From contig CM062819.1 in assembly GCA_031772625.1 (NCBI GenBank), positions 823,339,003 to 823,403,002 of the forward strand: a stretch of 64,000 nucleotides of DNA. The letters are read 5' to 3'. Origin of the DNA: Pinus tabuliformis. Lineage: Eukaryota; Streptophyta; Pinopsida; Pinales; Pinaceae. Position numbers and translations under genes: made by a program. Under the pieces are notes generated by a model, which was given only the letters and a program-made list of their open reading frames with translations, had not been told where the DNA came from and searched no databases. Of the stretch, positions 34,357-45,366 are shown piece by piece (position 1 is the stretch's first letter; each line of letters opens with the position of its first letter).

Positions 34357-35980
34357 TGTTATCACTTAGAAAAAAAACCTTGGTTGTGAAAGGAAAAGAC
34401 TAAGGTAACCTCTAACTGATTTAGATCGAAAGCTAGCCCTTCAATCTCGAGAGGGATCTCTCCATAAAAATCTACTACTCATTGTCACTAAGAAGTAGGC
34501 AATTTATCTCATTGGCCAAATATAGTTGGTAACATATGAACTTTGTTTGGAAGGAAAATAGACAGGGACCATTGGGCATGGACTCTTTTGACATAAAACT
34601 GATAGCTATAGGTTATATGAACATCAAAAACACACGCAAGATAGCAGTAGGTCTCTTAGACAATCATCATTAAGTTATGAAAGAAGACAGTAGGAATAAA
34701 TATAAAAAACAGAGCAACTTAGTGATTTAGGTGAATGATATATAATTTGAAAACATATAAGCAGTTTGGAAAATATAAATATGAGCTTACAGACAGAGTT
34801 CAAATTTAATCACTTAGTTCCAAATGTAGAAGACTTACGAATCATATTGTGAACTAGAAGAAAAAGAATACACCAGAAAAACTGACTGGAAACTTATCAC
34901 ACATGAATCTATGTAAATCTAGACAAATAATATTGATCACAACAACTTCTATTAATGTCAAAAGTATACACATTATGCAAGGTTTCTGCAAAAAATTCAA
35001 ACCTTGTACATTACAGAAATGATAGTTTCTATAGACTACTTACAACCTGTTCAAGATCCAAAAATAATGGATCTCAATCCTCTTCATCTATCTACAGCTT
35101 ATTAAATCAAATAATCAAGGAGATAATATCTGACTCCAAGTCAAATTGATGAGGTGACTCTCCAACTGATTAGGCATTTTTTCTAAAAATAGGAAGAAAA
35201 AAAATTCTAGGGAATTCCTGAAAAGTAGGCATCAAATATCCATTCAAAAACTCTCAAACCATGATAGTTGTGTAAACCCTTAATGAGGTTTTTTTTGATT
35301 GGTTTCTCCCTCTAAAAAACCTCTTAAGGTTTTTAAAAATTCATCCTCAAGTGTTTGGAAACTAATTTTTAAAACAGTGGCTAAAACAAGAAAAAAATGA
35401 ATTGCAAAATCTAGAAACATAGGCCTCAAAAATTATTTTGAATATCTCAAACCATTACACCTGTGTTAAAAGGGAAAGAGGTTTTAATTGCAAAATCTAG
35501 AAACATAGGCCTCAAAAATTATTTTGAATATCTCAAACCATTACACCTGTCTTAAAATGGAAAGAGGTTTTCTTAAATAATCTGGTTACCAACAAAAAAC
35601 TCTTTTAGTTTTAAAAATTTCATTTCCAGTTTTTCTAAATTTGCGGCCAAAGTTACTGTGTTTCACAGAAAAAAAACAAAGTTTTGTCACTGACAAATTA
35701 ATTGTCAGTGCTTGCTTGATCAAGTTGTCGCTCCTTCACAGACGTGGAATCTGTCAGGGCTTTGGTTTTGACATAAAAAATAAAATTTTACAATTGTCGT
35801 TGATACTCCAACTGTTAACGCTTTTTATTCAACAAATTTAAAAACTGACGTTGATAATCCAACTGTCAGCATCTTTATTCAACAGTTTACAATTGGCGTT
35901 GACAACCCAACTATTAGTGCCCTAAAAAATTTCGAATAATAAAAAATTACAATGTTGATTTTAAAACTATGAAGCAAAAC
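34357..35980 (-). repeat. T4 right LTR (5' LTR), end-truncated
   Basis: 1624 bp, homologous to 30898-32449. It has a local 66-bp-scale duplication near 35400-35560 (ttgcaaaatctagaaacata twice) and lacks the terminal GATAACA. An 8-bp perfect palindrome CACTGACA...TGTCAGTG lies at 35688-35710. Confidence 0.7.
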
Positions 35981-37531
35981 CAAGGAAATAAATGAAAGAA
36001 AATGTCGTTGAACACAATTGCAGAACTTAAAGCACTCATGCAGAAATTAAAAAGATATTCTACATGAATGAAATTCACTCATCACACTTCATGTTTTTCT
36101 CAAAGAACAGGTGTGCCACACATCATTAATAAAATTGTATCAAATGATTAAATATTATAGTTCTAACCAATCATGTGTAACAACATATAATGAATCTGAA
36201 AACAGAAGTGCATCAATACTACAATTCATACAACAACATTAATGAATCCACACTTAAAATAAAGACGAACCAAAACAGCTAATCTACAACTACTGCAATC
36301 CCTGCTAAAGAGGAGAGCCCTTCCTCCCTAGCAAGGCGCAGGAATGAAAAGGAAATTAGTGAAAAACTCAACACAATATCTGTATGAACATCACATTCAA
36401 AATGACTAGAAATTACAAGATCAAAATGTCGATGTTGTTTTTAAGCATATCTTAGACACCTCTTTCCCCATTTTTTGTCACTCTCTCTATAAACCTATGA
36501 ACTTTATGTCCCAATTACCATTTTCCCTGGTTATAAAAGCAATCCTTTCTCAACATAATAATTTTCCATATTTTGTTAAATATCGAATGAAGTGATGTCT
36601 TTTTGAGATCGCTAACCAAAGTAATTGTGGAAGAAGTTTTTTGGTTATTTTTCTTGCAGGTGTTGCCTACAACTAAGGATTAAGGATGATCATTTGTTGT
36701 TGTTACTCATTGTTACACTTCGAGGATTTGTTGTTACGGTCCAAATATTTTCTGTTACACCTCGATTGTTTTTACACCACAACTGCAAAAGACCGTGGTT
36801 GCTGTCTTCAAAGACAGATGTCAAAAATCATGAATCATCTACGGACGGTCAAAGGATCTCAACAGTTATGATTGTGGAGATGGTGCACCTTGAATTGGTC
36901 TTTTATTGGGAAATTGCTTGTAACATTTTCTATTTTTCTCTTAATATTGATCAGTATGTGAATCATGAGATTCTCATGACTGATATATTCATTAATTTTT
37001 GGGGCTTGTAAACTTTAAAAAAGGTCCGGTTTCGTGAAAAGGGAATGGCAACACAGGAACAACATTGACATTTTGATCTTGTAATTTCTATTCATTTTGA
37101 ATACAAAACACTTATGGTGATGTTCATACAGATCTCATGTTGATTTTTTAACTAGTTTCCATTTCATCCCTTCACCCTACTAAGGAGGAAGGGCCCTCCT
37201 CTTTAGTAGGTATTGCAGTAGTAGTAGATTAGCTGTTTTGGTTTGTATTTATTTTAAGTTTGAATTCATTAATGTTGTTGTATTAATTGTAGTATTGATG
37301 CACTTCTGTTTTCAAATTCGTTATATGTTGTTACATAGGATTGACTAGAACTATAATATTTAATCAACTAATACATTTTTATTAATGATGTGTGGTGCAC
37401 TTGTTCTTTAAGAAAAATAGGAAGCATGATGAGTGAAGTTCATTCCTGTATAATGTTTTTTTAATTTTTGCATGAGTGCTTTAAGTTCTTCGATTGTGTT
37501 CAACGACATTTTCTTTCATTTCTTTCCCTGG
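35980..37531. mobile_element. Foldback element with inverted arms of about 470 bp
   Basis: Bases 35980-36445 are matched in reverse complement by about 37055-37531: for example aatgtcgttgaacacaattg on the left and caattgtgttcaacgacatt-like sequence on the right, and gaggagagcccttcctccc against gggaagggccctcctc. Outer ends read CCAAGGAAA and CCAGGGAAA. The middle (about 36446-37054) has an open frame at 36625-37011 without recognised motifs. Long inverted ends fit a non-autonomous Mutator-like or foldback DNA transposon; no target duplication was found, so the class is open. Confidence 0.7.
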
Positions 37532-37650
37532 CTGTTATGTATTGGCACAGATAGTGCAGACACCTTTGAAATAAATAGACTTACCCTGGTTGACAATTAA
37601 ATGCTTGCGTTTCAATCACATTAAACAGTGATTAAACCACCACAACATTC

Positions 37651-37668
37651 TGGCATCATTGTTGGGGA
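37651..37668 (+). promoter_or_regulatory. H primer-binding site, decayed tRNA-Asp type
   Basis: TGGCATCATTGTTGGGGA differs from the Athila/Tat site TGGCGCCGTTGCCGGGGA only by C-to-T and G-to-A changes (5 positions). Confidence 0.6.
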
Positions 37669-37729
37669 AGGCAGTTGACGATACAGTCAGTCAGTGTGTT
37701 TTGTTACTATAATGTTCTAGTGCACAGGT

Positions 37730-37965
37730 GATGGGCGATAAGACGAGAGGTAAGAACCTGCGCATCACTCTAATATACCTGAGTGGGCTCACCACTGTGA
37801 TCATTATAACACTTAGGGTGTGTTAACCTTTGAATTTTTATTTTTTTAAGAAGTGTCCTCAATCTTACAGACGTTGGGAAGTAAGTTGAGAGGTAAGAAT
37901 CTGTGCATCGCTCTAACATACCTGAGCAAGCTCACCACTATAAAAACTGAGGCACTTGGAGTGTG
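37730..37965 (+). repeat. Tandem duplication of about 93 bp in the H leader
   Basis: 37730-37822 and 37873-37965 share gagaggtaagaayctgygca, atacctgag, gctcaccact and end in gtgtg, with about 50 bp between them. Confidence 0.7.
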
Positions 37966-37997
37966 AAATAATTACACAGAGTCCATTTGTAGAGTGT

Positions 37998-39622
37998 ATG
38001 AAGAAGAGAGACATGAAACATAATAACTCTAATAAACCTACAAGAAAAATGAGTCACAAAAGGAACAAGAGAAGCAAATATCTAGGAAGGAAAACATTCA
38101 TTCAGGAACTAATTGCAAAAGCAGAGAGAGAAAAGTCAAATTCACAGAGGGATACAAGAAAAATAGGACCAAATAAATTTGTTACTCCCATATTAAGGTC
38201 AGGGGCATCTGTTTCCTCTGTTTTAGGACCTCGTCATCCTCAAACTAGTATACATACTCCCAGAACTGTAGATTCAATTCGAGAATAGCACCGAGAAACT
38301 AGTGGCCAAGCCCTTGAATCTGAAGGCCAAGGGGAAACCAGCGAGGAGCACTTAGAGCCAGAATTTCAAAGACATTATTTTACTTATAAGTACCCAAATT
38401 CAAGAAGTGTCGTGAAACAGCCAGCCCCAAAACAACCTATACAATCATCACAAGAATCTTCATCCACATGACACTCACCTGAACAATATTTGGGAGAGTA
38501 CTCATCAAAACAAGAAACAGGGGAATCTATAATGGAAGACAATAACAACAATAACAATAACAATACTAGGATTGATGCCACTATTACCACCTTTGAATTC
38601 CCAATAGGTGAAATAAGGGGTGAAGCTCCCATGAAAAACATCCCTTATCAGCTCTTCCATCTTTTCAAGGAATGATTGTAGAAGACCCTGATACATTCTT
38701 GTTTAAATTTGATATCCCATGCAGGAGCTATGATTATAGTTCAGATGCTCAGAAGCTGAAATTGTTCCCTGTTGATATAAAGGGAGAAACATTAAGATGG
38801 TTCATGGGACTGGGCTCTGCTACTATTTAGACATGGAGAGAGATGAAAACTACCTTTCTGTTAAAACACCATGACTATTGTCGGACCAAGGACTTGAGGG
38901 AATAAATATTTAGGATGACATAAAAAGAAGAAGAAATCTTGGAGGATTATGTGGAGCAATTCCACTATAATCTACAGAGATCTAAACATAGTGATTTGGA
39001 TCTGGAAATCCTGAAAACTATATTCATACAGGGAATGAGAGATGACTGCCTGGATACATTGAATCTACTAGGGAAGGGAGATATATCTCAAGAATCATTT
39101 GAGGAGATAATAAAACTCTGCTTAAGATGCTCGAGAGGATCATCACGAGGAAGAAGCATGACACAGGACACCTCCGTTTGAATACAAAAATATGCAAATG
39201 GAGGTGTGACCAGAGCCGAGATCGGGAACTTGTTCGAGAATCTTAAGATTGACCTCCTCAGTACTTTATCTACCCAACTGACAACTGCACAAGTAAAAAA
39301 GGCACAGGATGAAGCTGAGAAAGATTTGGCTATATTCTACCTGAAATGTAAGGATAAACATTCTTTCAAGGATTCTAAAGTCAACGGCACCAACTTGTGC
39401 AACATTTGTGATTTGGAGCATTCTACAGGCTATTGTCAAGAACTTCCCAAAATGAAAGCAATGCTAAAGGAATCAAGTGAGGAAGTCCAATCCTCCTACT
39501 TTATTAGGTCCACGAAGCCTTGGTAGCCATGACCATCAAGTATGTCTCAAGACTTTTATTTTAATCCATGGAATAATGTATATAATGCACAACAAGTTCC
39601 ATGGCAATATTCCTCTCCTCCT
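37998..39622 (+). pseudogene. H gag, N-terminal two thirds
   Basis: From ATG 37998 a basic N-terminus (KRNKRSKYLGRKTF), an Asn run from an AAC repeat at about 38543-38564, then after a frameshift near 38670 the Gag core: VEDPDTFLFKFDIPCRSYDY, SDAQKLKLFPVDIKGETLRW, EDYVEQFHYNLQRSKHSDLD and KGDISQESFEEI. A zinc-binding region with CNICDLEHSTGYC follows. Premature stops occur at 38286, 38468, near 38828, near 38900 and at 39179. The gene is cut by E1 at 39622 and resumes at 59253. Confidence 0.75.
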
Positions 39623-40087
39623 TGTTATAGACATATTTGAGCACTACAACCCCAATCTTATATGTCGATAAACCAAGGGCTTTTTAACCCCTAAAAGTGT
39701 TGTTTCATACCCTAAAGGATCATGGTCAACTGATTACATCGTTCCCCAGAAGTTCCACCTGAAAAACCACTCAGAACTAGCCAAAACAAGACCATACTAA
39801 CTGCTCCACTGTCAGGGTGCGATGCATACTGATTGCTACACTAGCTAGGTGCGATGCATACTAATGAGGCCTTCTATAGGGTGCGATGAGTGAGGATGGA
39901 ATGTCTGAGACAGTTTGCTAAGTGGATGCTCATGGAATCTTCTAGAAACTTCTCCTATGACACTTGCCTCTCTGAATTCGCCAAGGGATGAGTAAGAGAT
40001 CCAAGAAATATCCAAGTGGAACCAAAAACAACAAGTGGAATGACACTAAACAAAAACCCAAAGATGACTCACACCCTTGCACACATC

Positions 40088-40093
40088 TATAAA
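40088..40093 (+). promoter_or_regulatory. TATA box of E1 5' LTR
   Basis: ctaTAAATGGATCCCTCAT context is conserved in the E1 3' LTR and, as ctatatatggatccctcat, in the E2 LTR. Confidence 0.65.
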
Positions 40094-40280
40094 TGGATCC
40101 CTCATTTGAGAGGTCTAGAGGTTGGAATTTTTTAATTTGCAAGGAAGTGCCGATAGTTTGTCTTTGAGAAGGAACATTGTATTGTTGGGTGATCTTGCTT
40201 TGCATGAGGTGAAGAGGGCTTTGATGCTGGGGGGATGATGCTGGATCAGACAGCTGGGTTGTAGTTCTCCCTTCTATTTT

Positions 40281-40286
40281 AATAAA
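40281..40286 (+). terminator. AATAAA polyadenylation signal in E1 5' LTR
   Basis: AATAAA about 190 bp after the TATA box; conserved at the same place in all three E LTRs. Confidence 0.55.
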
Positions 40287-40663
40287 GTTCTTTGAGTTTT
40301 CCTCCATACAATCGTGTATTTGTGAATGTTGTTATTTGTGAATGCCATTGTATGCTCAATGTATTTCTAATTCTACATTGTTTATGACATAATAGATCAA
40401 GACGCTTTGATGGTGTTTTGTTATTTCGTTTCTACAGATATTCTCTAAGCAGGACAAGTAGGAGAGGAGTTACAAGCTCTATCAAGGGAGAAATAAATCA
40501 AGGAAGGATTCAAGCGAAAAATCCAGGTTTGTTCCTTTGCTTCTCTCTTATCTATCATACATAGAGGAAATCACAAACTGCTTTGATTGTTTGTTTCTAG
40601 GATAGCTTTCAATCCTAGTGGGACTAGCAGATCGAAAAGACACTAGTTTTCCCGGAAACAAAA

Positions 40664-40681
40664 TGGCGACTCCACTGGGGA
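40664..40681 (+). promoter_or_regulatory. E1 primer-binding site (tRNA-Arg)
   Basis: TGGCGACTCCACTGGGGA starts three bases after the LTR. It is complementary to the 3' end of plant tRNA-Arg(ACG) as I recall it, the primer type described for Ogre elements. Confidence 0.8.
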
Positions 40682-40718
40682 TCGAGTAGTTTGTTTGTTT
40701 GTTATTGATTGTTTTTTA

Positions 40719-41877
40719 TGTTGAGATTGCAACAAGATGATGGAGCTTAGTGAAAAGAGTCGCCTTCACTAAGTGGGCCCGCAGGCTATTTTTGGCGCAA
40801 GTCTATTTTTAGACTATGTCTATTTTTAGACATATGGATCATGTCTATGTTTATGGATGATTGATCAAGTTGGGAAAAATAGATGGACTTCTATTTTTGA
40901 TGAAAGTGTGAGTGATCATAGTGTGAGTGATCAAGTCTATTTTTAGACTGGCTGTCAAAAATAGAAAAGTCAAATATTATTATCTCACAATAATATTTGG
41001 ACTATAAACTTAATCTTATTCTCTTGGAGCACTTCAGTTTGAGCTACGGAAGTGGCACATGCAGCTGTCAGAAGGAAATTCGTTTTTATTATGAGTCAGT
41101 TGAGTTGTTGCATGCATGACTTCAGTTAGAACTCAAGTGAGTTGATTTTAGTGGACTGAAGGTACAGTTGATGGAGTTGTGTTCAGTTTAACTTAGTTAA
41201 ACTGGTTGTAGTTAGTCTAACTGCAGATAGACTAATGATGAGTTGTTAAACTAATTATTAACTCATAATACAACTAAAGAATACATCAGTTAACTCAGTT
41301 GCATGTCAGTGCATGTTCAGTTCAACAGGGACAGGTGGTAGAGAATCAGATTGCTATCAGTTGTGACTATAGTTGTGCACCAGATCTTGCACAATCAAAG
41401 GATTGAGTATGCCAATGAGTTTGCTCACGTATTTGGCCCGCATTTTAGCCTTTGCTCACGTCCACAAAGAGTGAGTGACTATTTTGCAGGTGAAAATCGA
41501 GTTTGGGAAGCAATTCTCATCAGTTCTTGAGCAGGTATTGAGCAGTGGAGGCAGGCAAGCAGTGGAAGAGATTTGAAGATCAGATCTGAGTTGTATTGTG
41601 TGTAACAGAGGTGGAGATACTTGTGAGAAGTATTATGCTGTGTAATGTTACATGACTCAATCATTAATATACAGATAGTGTGGGGTTTTTAGCGAGATGC
41701 TTTCCCCGTGATACATACTGTGTTAATGTGTGAATGCTCTTGATGTTTTATTGTTATTGATGCTGCTATATTCTTGATCAACGTAGAGGAGCTTATGTAT
41801 TGTGTATGTTTTCCGCATTAGTACATGATCAGGATAATCTCCATTGAATATGTGTTAAATTATTCAAAATTTCTACA
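40719..41877 (+). repeat. C1 5' LTR
   Basis: TGTTGAG...TTCTACA. Rich in palindromes: AGTCTATTTTTAGACT-like units, an 11-bp perfect pair at 40971-40999, a 9-bp pair with a 3-base loop at 41184-41204 and an 8-bp pair at 41212-41235. TATAAA at 41003-41008 is a candidate promoter core. Confidence 0.95.
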
Positions 41878-41967
41878 TGGTATCAGAGCTAGATAATTGT
41901 AGAAAAAGTTTCTACATGGTATCAGAGCAGCTTGATTTGTAGAAGAGATTTTTACATGATATCAAGC
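41878..41967 (+). promoter_or_regulatory. C1 primer-binding site, repeated three times
   Basis: TGGTATCAGAGC abuts the LTR at 41878. The LTR end plus PBS (tttctacatggtatcagagc) recurs with the PBS at 41917-41928, and a decayed third copy (tgatatcaagc) starts at 41957. Spacing is 39 and 40 bp. Confidence 0.85.
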
Positions 41968-42033
41968 GAGGGTTGATCGGAAGCAGTTGAGTTGGTTGCT
42001 GGTGGAATTCGAATTTGCAGCAGTGTTGTTGAA

Positions 42034-44124
42034 ATGTCTTTCAACGGATTGCAAATGTTATTCCAAAGCAAGAGCGACCTGGCGCTCGAGGATAAACTCA
42101 GAAACAATAAAGGTGAGAATGGATCTTCATCAAAGGTATCTGATGAAGAGAATTGCACTTTGGCTGCCAAAGCAAAGAAAGGGAAGAGCAAGAAAGCTTC
42201 TCAGTCTGGTGCGAAAGGCAAGAAGCAGGATATGTCCAAGGTGAAGTGTTTTCACTATCACCAGCATGGACACTATGGCACAAATTGTCCGCAGAAGAAG
42301 AAGAACAAGCAAGCTGCTGGATCTGCAGGGGGAGAGGCTTTAGCTTCTCAGTTTGAGCTTGATTTTTCATTGATCGCATGCTTGGTTTCAAGTGTGATGG
42401 GATCAGTGTGGTTTCTGGACAGTGGTGCATCTTTTCACATGACGGGAGATAGAGATTTGTTCTCTGATCTGGAGGACAAAGATCTTGGAGTGCACATCGA
42501 GATGGGCGATGATGGTAGATACAGTGCGACCGGTATCGGTACCATTTCCTTTGAGAGGGAGTCTGGTAAACCCTTTGTATTGAAGGAAGTCATGCATGTT
42601 CCAGGATTGAAGAAGAATCTCATCTCAGTGGTGATGTTAGAAGACAAGGGGTATGATGTTGTTTTCAGCGAGGGAAAGGCCTTCCTGCGCAGCAAGACAA
42701 CTGGTGAGACCCGGAAGATAGGGGTTCGAGTGAGGAACCTTTATCAGTTGCATGTAGATGGATGCGCAGCCATGGCAGGCAAGGCAGAAGGATTGGTGAG
42801 CCGGGATGATGGCGAGTTGTGGCACAGGAGATTGGGTCACCTTCACCATGGAGCCTTGAAGATACTGCAGCAGATCACTACAGGGCTTCCTAAAGGCACA
42901 CTTGCGCAGTCAGATCAATGCAAGGGGTGTACTTTGGGGAAGTTTGTGAAAGCCACCTTTCACGAGAAGGATAGTCGCGCCACGACGATCCTTGAGAGAA
43001 TTCACACAGACGTGTGTGGATCTTTCTCAGTTGCTTCGACAGCAAAACACAGGTATTATGTGATTTTTGTTGATGATTTCTCTCGTAAGTGCTGGATCTT
43101 CTTCATGCAAAAGAAGAGTGAGACATATTCAAAGTTCTGTGAATTCAAAGCACTGGTCGAGAAGGAGTCGGGGAAGAAGGTGAAGGCTCTTAGGAGCGAT
43201 AATGGTGGTGAATACATCTCGGACGAGTTCAAGGATTTCTGCAAGGCAGAAGGGATTCGTAGAGAGCTCATAGCTCCCCATAACCCACAGCAGAACGGGG
43301 TAGCTCAGCGGAAGAACAGAACGATTGTGGGTGCTGCACGGGCAATGTTGCATGATCAGGGCCTACCCCTTCACTTGTGGGCGGAAGCATGCAATACAGC
43401 AGTTTATGTGCAGAACCGTTGTCCTCATAGGATACTTGGCATGAGTACACCCGAGGAGGCTTATTCTGGTAAGAAGCCTGATCTTTCTCATTTGAGGATT
43501 TTTGGTGCTAACGTTTACATGCATGTGACGAAGGATGCCAGAAAGAAGTTGGAGCCGACTGCAGAGGTTGGGATATTTGTGGGGTACACTGATACGCCCC
43601 ACAACTATCGTGTGTATTTGCCAGACAGTGGTAAAACTGTTGTGCGACGGGATATAAAATTTCAGGAGGAGAAAGCCATGAAGTGTTCGCTTGAGAGGGA
43701 GCTACACTTGCATGCAGATGAGGAGCTATTAGTTCCTAAGGATGAGCTTCAGGACGTGGATCAGCCACAGGACGAGGTTCATGGAGTGGAAGAGACCACT
43801 CATGCAGCGCCAACCATCAGAGGGCGAAAGCGCTTGACAGAAGCTGAGCGACTGGCTCAAGATGCAGAGAAAGTTGTAGGACCACCTACAGCCCAACGCA
43901 GGCAGAGACAGTCACCTGATCGGTACACTGGATACATGGCTCTTATGAGCAAGTGTGTTGTGACTGAGCCATCCTCTTTCGAGGAAGCTGTGGAGGATCC
44001 CGCATGGGTAGACGCCATGGTGGAAGAGTATGATTCTATTGTCAGAAACAGTGCATGGGAGATTGTTCCTAGACCGGAAGGGAAATCAGTGGTAGGTTCG
44101 AGATGGATCTACAAAGTTAAGTAG
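42034..44124 (+). pseudogene. C1 gag (truncated)-protease-integrase, ended by an amber stop
   Basis: Open from ATG 42034 to TAG 44122-44124, 696 codons. Gag is short: only MSFNGLQML and then its C-terminus, so most of the capsid is deleted. The zinc knuckle reads CFHYHQHGHYGTNC, with the second Cys changed to Tyr. The protease motif DSGAS is at 42418. The integrase zinc module has LWHRRLGH and CKGC. The core has Asp at 43009 (HTDVCG) and Asp at 43198 (DNGGEY), but the expected Glu 35 residues later is Gln (CAG, 43306-43308, GVAQRKNRT). The integrase C-terminus and the start of RT follow (SRWIYKVK). In copia elements this is one polyprotein; the same frame resumes after the stop. Confidence 0.9.
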
Positions 44125-45366
44125 GCAGCTGACGGGAGTGTGGAGAAGTACAAGGCAAGATTTGTTGCCCGAGGCTTTTCACAGATTGAGGGGATCGATT
44201 ATGAGGAGACCTTTGCACCTGTCGCAAGGTATTCTTCCATACGGACGATTCTTGCTCTCTCAGCGCAGATGGGATGGCACATTCATCAGATGGATGTGAA
44301 GACTGCGTTCCTCAACGGAGTCATTGAGGAGGAGGTGTACATTGAGCAACCCGAAGGCTTTGAAGTCTTCAGCAGCGAGTCGCATGTGTGCAGGCTCAAG
44401 AGAGCGTTGTATGGGTTGAAGCAAGCACCACGTGCTTGGTACACACGGATAGACAGCTATTTCACAGGACTTGGATTCTCCAAGAGCGAGGCGGATCCGA
44501 ACCTATACCAGATTGTGGTGGAGGGTAAGTTGCTTATCATTATACTGTATGTTGATGATTTGATTCTAACGGGTGATGAGCTGTTGATACTGTCATGCAA
44601 GAAGGATCTTGCTACAGAGTTTGAGATGAAGGATTTGGGCCTCCTTCACTATTTCCTAGGATTGGAAATATGGCAGCGTAGTGGTGGACTGTTTGTTTCT
44701 CAGGGCAAGTATGCTCGGGAGATACTGGAGAAGTTCAACATGCATGGCTGCAAGCCTGTTGATACTCCTCTTCCTGGAGGTTGGAGGAAGGAGGATGCCA
44801 CTTCGGGAGAAGAAGTGGATGCCACTGTTTATCGACAGTTGGTGTGGTCGCTGATGTATTTGGTCAATACACGACCTGATATATGCTATGCAGTTAACCA
44901 GCTTTCACAAGCTATGGTTAAGCCTACCAAGCTCTTCTGGAAGGCGGGCAAGCATGTATTGAGCCACTTGAGAGGCACATCGGGATATGGTTTGTGGTAC
45001 AGACAGGAGGATGAGGTGAAGCTATGTGGCTTCACGGATGCAGATTGGGCAGGGAGCCCAACGGACAGAAAGAGCACATCAGGAGGGGTCTTCAGTATCG
45101 GATCGACAGTAGTTTCTTGGTACAGCAGGAAGCAGAGATCTGTGTGGATGAGGATGATCCTGGTTGGGTTTTTCGGGTCCAAGCACATCAGGTACCATCA
45201 TATCAGAGATTGTGTGCAGCGGAGGATCATGTTACTTTCGTGCATTCCAACGGAGGATCAGGATGCTGATATTCTGACGAAGGCTCTCACTAGGAGCAAA
45301 TTCGAGTACCACCGAGGCAGGATAGGGGTTGTTGATAATCCATATCTTGTCGAGAGGGAGTGTTGA
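44125..45366 (+). pseudogene. C1 reverse transcriptase and deleted RNase H
   Basis: Same frame as the preceding ORF, open to TGA 45364-45366, which lies inside the 3' LTR. RT motifs: KARFVARGFSQIEGIDYEET, QMDVKTAFLNG, LYGLKQAPRAWY and the catalytic LYVDDLILTG. RNase H starts with FTDADWAGSPTDRKSTSGG, but after SWYSRKQRSV near 45144 and after FFGSKH near 45180 the segments that normally carry the other catalytic acidic residues are missing, both without loss of frame. It ends ADILTKALTRSKFEYHR and VEREC. An intact RT palm but no working RNase H is expected. Confidence 0.9.
45349..45360 (+). promoter_or_regulatory. C1 polypurine tract
   Basis: gtcgagagggag directly before the 3' LTR; it also codes the last residues of the polyprotein. 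Confidence 0.85.

Larger units (their letters stand above)
30898..35980 (-). mobile_element. T4: gag-only LTR retrotransposon
   Basis: LTRs begin TGTTATCACTTAG at 30898 and 34357. The left copy ends GATAACA at 32449; the right copy stops about 9 bp short at 35980. The 5-mers beside the two outer ends are both caagg (30893-30897 and 35981-35985). The internal region is only 1907 bp and holds a Gag-like frame on the minus strand. The PBS is unclear: tttggagctattgcc next to the 5' LTR could be a Met-tRNA site with a 5-bp deletion. No enzyme domains found. Confidence 0.7.
39623..40660 (+). repeat. E1 5' LTR
   Basis: 1038 bp. Contains three copies of a GGTGCGATG motif at about 39817-39895, a TATAAA box and an AATAAA signal. 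Confidence 0.9.

Noticed and set aside
36625..37011. 128-codon frame in the foldback core
   Set aside because: No motif or start context; not called a gene, only noted as a possible captured fragment.
44122..44124. Programmed TAG readthrough between integrase and RT in C1
   Set aside because: Copia elements do not use a stop here, and other lesions already make this copy defective; a plain nonsense change is more likely.
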